From positions 1 to 7,957 of the forward strand of contig JANXLS010000099.1 in assembly GCA_025355035.1 (NCBI GenBank): a stretch of 7,957 nt of DNA, in the 5' to 3' direction. The notes beneath the pieces are model-generated. The model was given only the letters and a program-made list of their open reading frames with translations, searched no databases and had not been told where the DNA came from. This document shows positions 5,369 through 7,957 of the stretch, one piece after another. Both the position numbers and the translations under genes were made by a program. Within the stretch, counting starts at the first letter, position 1; each line of letters starts with the position of its first letter. The stretch is from Planctomycetota bacterium (GTDB lineage: Bacteria > Planctomycetota > SZUA-567 > H5-PLA8).

Positions 5369-6544
5369 ATGAAAAATCGCATCATTCCGTGTACCGCGTT
5401 GTTGCTGACCTGCGTTACCGCCGCCATCGCAGCCGAAATCAAACGCATCGACATCTGGGATCAGCGCGTCGCAATCGTCAACACCGAAGCCATCTGCAAG
5501 CGCGATGTCGAAGCCCAGATGGGCGGGATGGCCGAACGGTTGACGATGTTCAAAAAGGAAAAACAGGCCAATGGCGTTTGGGACAATGACGCCGAAGCGC
5601 AATGGACACGCCTGTACGTCGAACACTTTCGCGACGCGCTGCGCAAGATCGTGCGCGAGCGACTCATGATGCAGCACTACAAGATTGAGAAAATGACCAT
5701 TGATGACAAGAACCTCCAGAAGCGCCAGCAGAATTGGGTCAAGCAACTGCGCGAACGCGGAGCGACCAACATAGACATCTCTGAAGCCAATAAACAAGTC
5801 AAAGAATCCATGATGCTCGAAGAATTCCGCGGCAAATTCGACAACGCCATGGAATACCCGAAGAAGCCCGAAGTCGAAAAATACTATCATAGCAACATCG
5901 ACAACTACCAGCGCAAAGCCGGCTCCAAAATCCGCGTCATCCGCATCGACCCCACCACCATCAACAAAAGCACCGGTACCAAAGTCGTTCGCGACGATCC
6001 CTACGGCATGCTCCAGGACATCCGCCGCGACATCGTCGACTTCGGCGCCAGCTTCAGCGAAGTCGCGAAAACCAAGACAGACGATCCCGACCTCAGAGAA
6101 ACCGGCGGTCTGATCATCTCTTCCAACAAAGATCCTTACATCGTCGTCGACGATTACAACAAGGTCCTCGCCGGAGCGACGCGCAACCTTAAGATCGGCG
6201 AAGTCAGCCAAGTCTTCCCCTACGGCAACGGCTATGCCATCGCCACCGTCGAAGACCGCCGCGAATCCGGCCCCGAACCGCTCGAAGGCAAGCTCTACGA
6301 CAAAATCTTCAATGAAATGTACGAAAGCAAAAAGCGCCGCAAAGAAGACGAATGGTTCCGCACGACGCTGGCTAAAACGCTCGTCATGCAGATCGTCGAA
6401 GGCAACGCCCGCCCGCTCCCAATCGACTTCTTTTTCCCCGACGACAAGAAGAACCCCGACTTTGTCGCCCAGGGAGCAACGACCAACACCCCCAGCACTG
6501 CGGCGGACGACAAGTCCAAGAAAGACAAAAAGGAACCGAAGTAA
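5369..6544 (+). CDS. SurA/PpiC-like periplasmic parvulin (peptidyl-prolyl isomerase family)
   Basis: A 391-residue exported folding factor. Residues 1-22 are a Sec signal peptide (MKNRIIPCTALLLTC, then AAIAA before the mature E). The SurA-type N-terminal chaperone part begins RVAIVNTEAICKRDVEAQM (33-51) and continues as helices to about 165. The parvulin domain spans about 186-297, with FGASFSEVAKTKTDDPDLRE (225-244), GGLIIS, and LKIGEVSQVFPYGNGYAIAT (274-293). A helix follows (305-345), then a Lys/Asp-rich tail. The histidines usually found in the first strand (the RARHIL position, here SKIRVIRI) and last strand (GYHIIKV, here GNGYAIATV) are absent. Isomerase activity is therefore doubtful and a chaperone role is likely. 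The ATG at 5369 (GAGAG seven bases upstream) is chosen because the in-frame ATG at 5291 would bury the signal peptide and overlap the promoter. It is divergent from the ECF operon and 38 bases before the peptidase gene, probably co-transcribed with it. Confidence 0.88.
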   Translation: MKNRIIPCTALLLTCVTAAIAAEIKRIDIWDQRVAIVNTEAICKRDVEAQMGGMAERLTMFKKEKQANGVWDNDAEAQWTRLYVEHFRDALRKIVRERLMMQHYKIEKMTIDDKNLQKRQQNWVKQLRERGATNIDISEANKQVKESMMLEEFRGKFDNAMEYPKKPEVEKYYHSNIDNYQRKAGSKIRVIRIDPTTINKSTGTKVVRDDPYGMLQDIRRDIVDFGASFSEVAKTKTDDPDLRETGGLIISSNKDPYIVVDDYNKVLAGATRNLKIGEVSQVFPYGNGYAIATVEDRRESGPEPLEGKLYDKIFNEMYESKKRRKEDEWFRTTLAKTLVMQIVEGNARPLPIDFFFPDDKKNPDFVAQGATTNTPSTAADDKSKKDKKEPK

Positions 6545-6558
6545 TCCTCCAATGGAGC

Positions 6559-6575
6559 GCCGGCGAACGGCCGGC
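6559..6575 (+). repeat. GC-rich hairpin between parvulin and peptidase genes
   Basis: GCCGGC (6559-6564) and GCCGGC (6570-6575) pair around a five-base loop. The hairpin fills the place where the ribosome-binding site of the peptidase gene should be. The only Shine-Dalgarno-like GGAG (6554-6557) is just before the stem and 25 bases from the ATG. Folding would shorten that distance to about eight bases. The TGGAGCGCCGGC context also resembles dispersed palindromic repeats I have seen in related genomes, so it may be a REP-like copy. No T-run follows, so it is not an intrinsic terminator. Confidence 0.42.
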
Positions 6576-6582
6576 ACCAACT

Positions 6583-7704
6583 ATGCCCAATAACCTCCCT
6601 TCCTGGCTCGACCTCGCCCGCTCACTGCTTGAACAGCCGACCGCCGCCATCAAAGAAATTCTGCCGCAGAAGTTCGTCCGCGACTTCGTTGCCGCGCGGC
6701 CGAATCTAACACTCTCCGAAGACGCTGCCGGGAACTTGCGCGTCGATTACAGTCCCAACACCGCGACTAATCAGCCACTCGTCATGGTCGCTCATCTCGA
6801 TCACCCCGGATTTCACATTGCGGCGATCGACGGCGACATCGCCAGCATCGTGTTCCAAGGCTCTGTCAGCGGCCGTCACGCCATTCCCGGGAGCCGCATC
6901 GACTTCTTCGAACTCGGCAACCCGCACCCCATCGGCGAAGGCGCAATCACCGAACGCTCCGATGAAACCGGCGCGCTCAAAACAGCAAAGGCTCACATCC
7001 TCAGCGGACGCGTTGCGCTCGACGGCTTTGCAATGTGGTCGTTCCCCGGCTTTTCGATCGACAGCAGCCTCATCGTCACACGCTGCTGCGACGATTTGCT
7101 CGGAGCCGCCGCGGCATTGTGCGTCCTCGACGAAATCTCCAAACTCGCCCCGCCCAACGTCGCGCTGACCGGCTTCTTCACGCGGGCGGAGGAACTCGGT
7201 TTCCTCGGCACGTTCGAAGCCATCCGTCTGGAAACGCTCCCTAAAAACGCCTGCATCCTTTCGCTCGAATGTTCCAAAGCCTTCGCCCATGCGCCGCAGG
7301 GCGCCGGCGTCATCGTCCGCGTCGGTGATGCCTCCAGCATCTTCGACACAGGCCTGACCCACGCGCTGACCCTCTCCGCAAAGAAGCGCGCCGAACGCGA
7401 TCCCAGCTTTAAATTCCAGCGCAAACTCATGGACGGCGGGACCTGCGAAGCAACACCCTTCTGTGCCAACGGCTACCGCGCATCCGGCCTCGCCCTGCCG
7501 CTCGGCAACTATCACAACCAAGCCTTCGACGCCGACAACAACCCTTGCATGGGCGCCGAATCCGTCCACATTGAAGACTTCCGCTGCGAAGTCGAACTCC
7601 TCATCGAACTCGCCCTACAGCCCGAACTACTCAACGACCATCACGACAAAATCACTCCGCGCCTAAAAGAACTCGCCGCCATCGCGCAAAATTTACTGCG
7701 CTGA
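6583..7704 (+). CDS. M42-type metalloaminopeptidase (M20/M28/M42 clan MH)
   Basis: A 373-residue cytoplasmic enzyme predicted to use two metal ions to release amino acids from peptide N-termini. Motifs run in the order of the clan. HLDHPGF (71-77) supplies the first ligand His71 with Asp73. CCDDLLGAAAA (168-178) supplies the bridging Asp170 or Asp171. FFTRAEELGFLGTFEA (198-213) carries the catalytic and ligand Glu203/Glu204. SLECS (227-231) places Glu229 where M42 enzymes usually have Asp or Glu. MDGGTCEA (283-290) and GNYHNQ (308-313) supply the last ligand His311. A small inserted domain (about 82-155), between the first and second ligands, is where M42 enzymes carry their PDZ-like/beta dimerisation domain. 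Length is typical, and all expected ligands are present, so it should be active. There is no signal peptide. The ATG at 6583 is the only reasonable start but lacks a normally placed Shine-Dalgarno. It probably shares a transcript with the parvulin gene, and a joint job is not obvious. Confidence 0.88.
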   Translation: MPNNLPSWLDLARSLLEQPTAAIKEILPQKFVRDFVAARPNLTLSEDAAGNLRVDYSPNTATNQPLVMVAHLDHPGFHIAAIDGDIASIVFQGSVSGRHAIPGSRIDFFELGNPHPIGEGAITERSDETGALKTAKAHILSGRVALDGFAMWSFPGFSIDSSLIVTRCCDDLLGAAAALCVLDEISKLAPPNVALTGFFTRAEELGFLGTFEAIRLETLPKNACILSLECSKAFAHAPQGAGVIVRVGDASSIFDTGLTHALTLSAKKRAERDPSFKFQRKLMDGGTCEATPFCANGYRASGLALPLGNYHNQAFDADNNPCMGAESVHIEDFRCEVELLIELALQPELLNDHHDKITPRLKELAAIAQNLLR

Positions 7705-7758
7705 ATACCATCCTTTTTCGCAGGGAGACGTAATGGACCGCAAACGCGCCAATAACTC

Positions 7759-7818
7759 CTCTTCATTTTTCTTTGCGTCTTTGCGAAACTTTGCGCCTCT
7801 GCGTGAAAAAGTGAAGAG
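7759..7818. repeat. Dispersed-type repeat with four CTTTGCG-like units and inverted ends
   Basis: Four units, CTTTGCG at 7771-7777, 7779-7785 and 7789-7795 and CTCTGCG at 7797-7803, recur every 8-10 bases. They are framed by inverted arms: CTCTTCATTTTT (7759-7770) pairs with AAAAA-g-TGAAGAG (7806-7818), with one bulged G. From memory, very similar CTTTGCG-rich sequences occur in many copies between genes in unrelated bacterial genomes and are often mis-called as short ORFs. The element lies between two convergent genes (peptidase and TPR protein), so it could also act as a transcription barrier, although it lacks a clean terminator form. Confidence 0.6.
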
Positions 7819-7827
7819 AGCGCTTGT

Positions 7828-7957
7828 TCACTTCGCCGGATTCAACCGCTTGCGGTGTTTCTCAATCAACTCCTTGAACTTCGCATCCCCGCGCGCGAAA
7901 TCCAAATCCGGGTCTTGATCCACCCACTCCAAAATGCGCGGCGATCGCGCCATTTCC
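7828..7957 (-). CDS. C-terminus of a probable TPR-repeat protein (partial)
   Basis: Read from the right edge on the - strand, the frame is open for 42 codons to a TGA at 7830-7828: EMARSPRILEWV, then DQDPDLDFARGDAKFKELIE, then a basic end KHRKRLNPAK. The central DxDPDLDFAR-x-D-x-x-F-x-x-L pattern is how many tetratricopeptide-repeat proteins end, including those with kinase domains and tolB-like parts. The family call is therefore reasonable, but the function of the whole protein is not visible. It is convergent with the peptidase gene, and the start lies outside the window. Confidence 0.7.
   Translation of the reverse strand, partial: EMARSPRILEWVDQDPDLDFARGDAKFKELIEKHRKRLNPAK

Noticed and set aside
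5261..6580. 439-codon open frame on the - strand across the parvulin gene
   Set aside because: It mirrors the parvulin gene. Its composition (Phe/Val/Asp/Ala repeats) is the reverse reading of GC-rich codons, while the + strand frame has a signal peptide and family motifs.
6706..7569. 287-codon open frame on the - strand across the peptidase gene
   Set aside because: Antisense shadow of the M42 peptidase, which has a full set of metal ligands on the + strand.
7733..7918. 61-codon open frame after the peptidase gene, with AGGGAG before its ATG
   Set aside because: Most of it translates the CTTTGCG repeat and then runs antisense to the TPR-like C-terminus. The ribosome site alone is not enough to call a gene.

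Overview
The window (7,957 bases, moderately GC-rich) looks like the chromosome of a Gram-negative-type bacterium. Three genes encode apparently exported proteins, one of them a SurA/PpiC-like periplasmic folding factor, and an ECF sigma factor is paired with a membrane-anchored zinc-finger anti-sigma factor. The short HEAT-like segment in the exported protein at 2629-3693, and the dispersed-repeat style of the spacers, remind me of the PVC superphylum (Planctomycetes, Verrucomicrobia, Lentisphaerae) or related candidate phyla. That placement is an impression. There is no rRNA or other marker gene to fix the taxonomy. I see no CRISPR array, tRNA, rRNA, phage gene or transposase.

Layout. 1-101: tail of an upstream gene and a near-perfect intrinsic terminator. 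128-1870 (+): large polytopic membrane protein of the PTPS-related/YfhO-like GT-C type. 1876-2475 (-): small exported protein of unknown function. 2476-2628: divergent promoter region. 2629-3693 (+): exported protein with a beta-rich front, a HEAT-like middle and a coiled-coil tail. 3697-4143 (-) and 4243-4884 (-): anti-sigma factor and ECF sigma factor, with sigma upstream. 4885-5368: a 484-base divergent spacer that is unusually rich in signals. It holds an RpoE-like promoter candidate, a 26-codon ORF with a strong Shine-Dalgarno, a tandem direct repeat, a 13-bp palindrome and the promoter of the next gene. 5369-6544 (+): SurA/PpiC-like parvulin. 6583-7704 (+): M42-type metalloaminopeptidase. 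7705-7827: spacer with a dispersed-type CTTTGCG repeat. 7828-7957 (-): C-terminus of a probable TPR protein running off the window.

The most coherent functional unit is 3697-6544. A sigma/anti-sigma switch that probably senses the envelope lies head-to-head with a periplasmic chaperone/isomerase gene, in the manner of (but not homologous in layout to) the RpoE-RseA-SurA stress circuit. The sigma operon appears to have its own ECF-type promoter, placed before a tiny ORF rather than directly before the sigma gene. The rest is ordinary accessory/envelope gene content with two uncharacterised exported proteins. No clear defence, toxin or biosynthetic system is present. The sigma leader is the part I find most worth testing.
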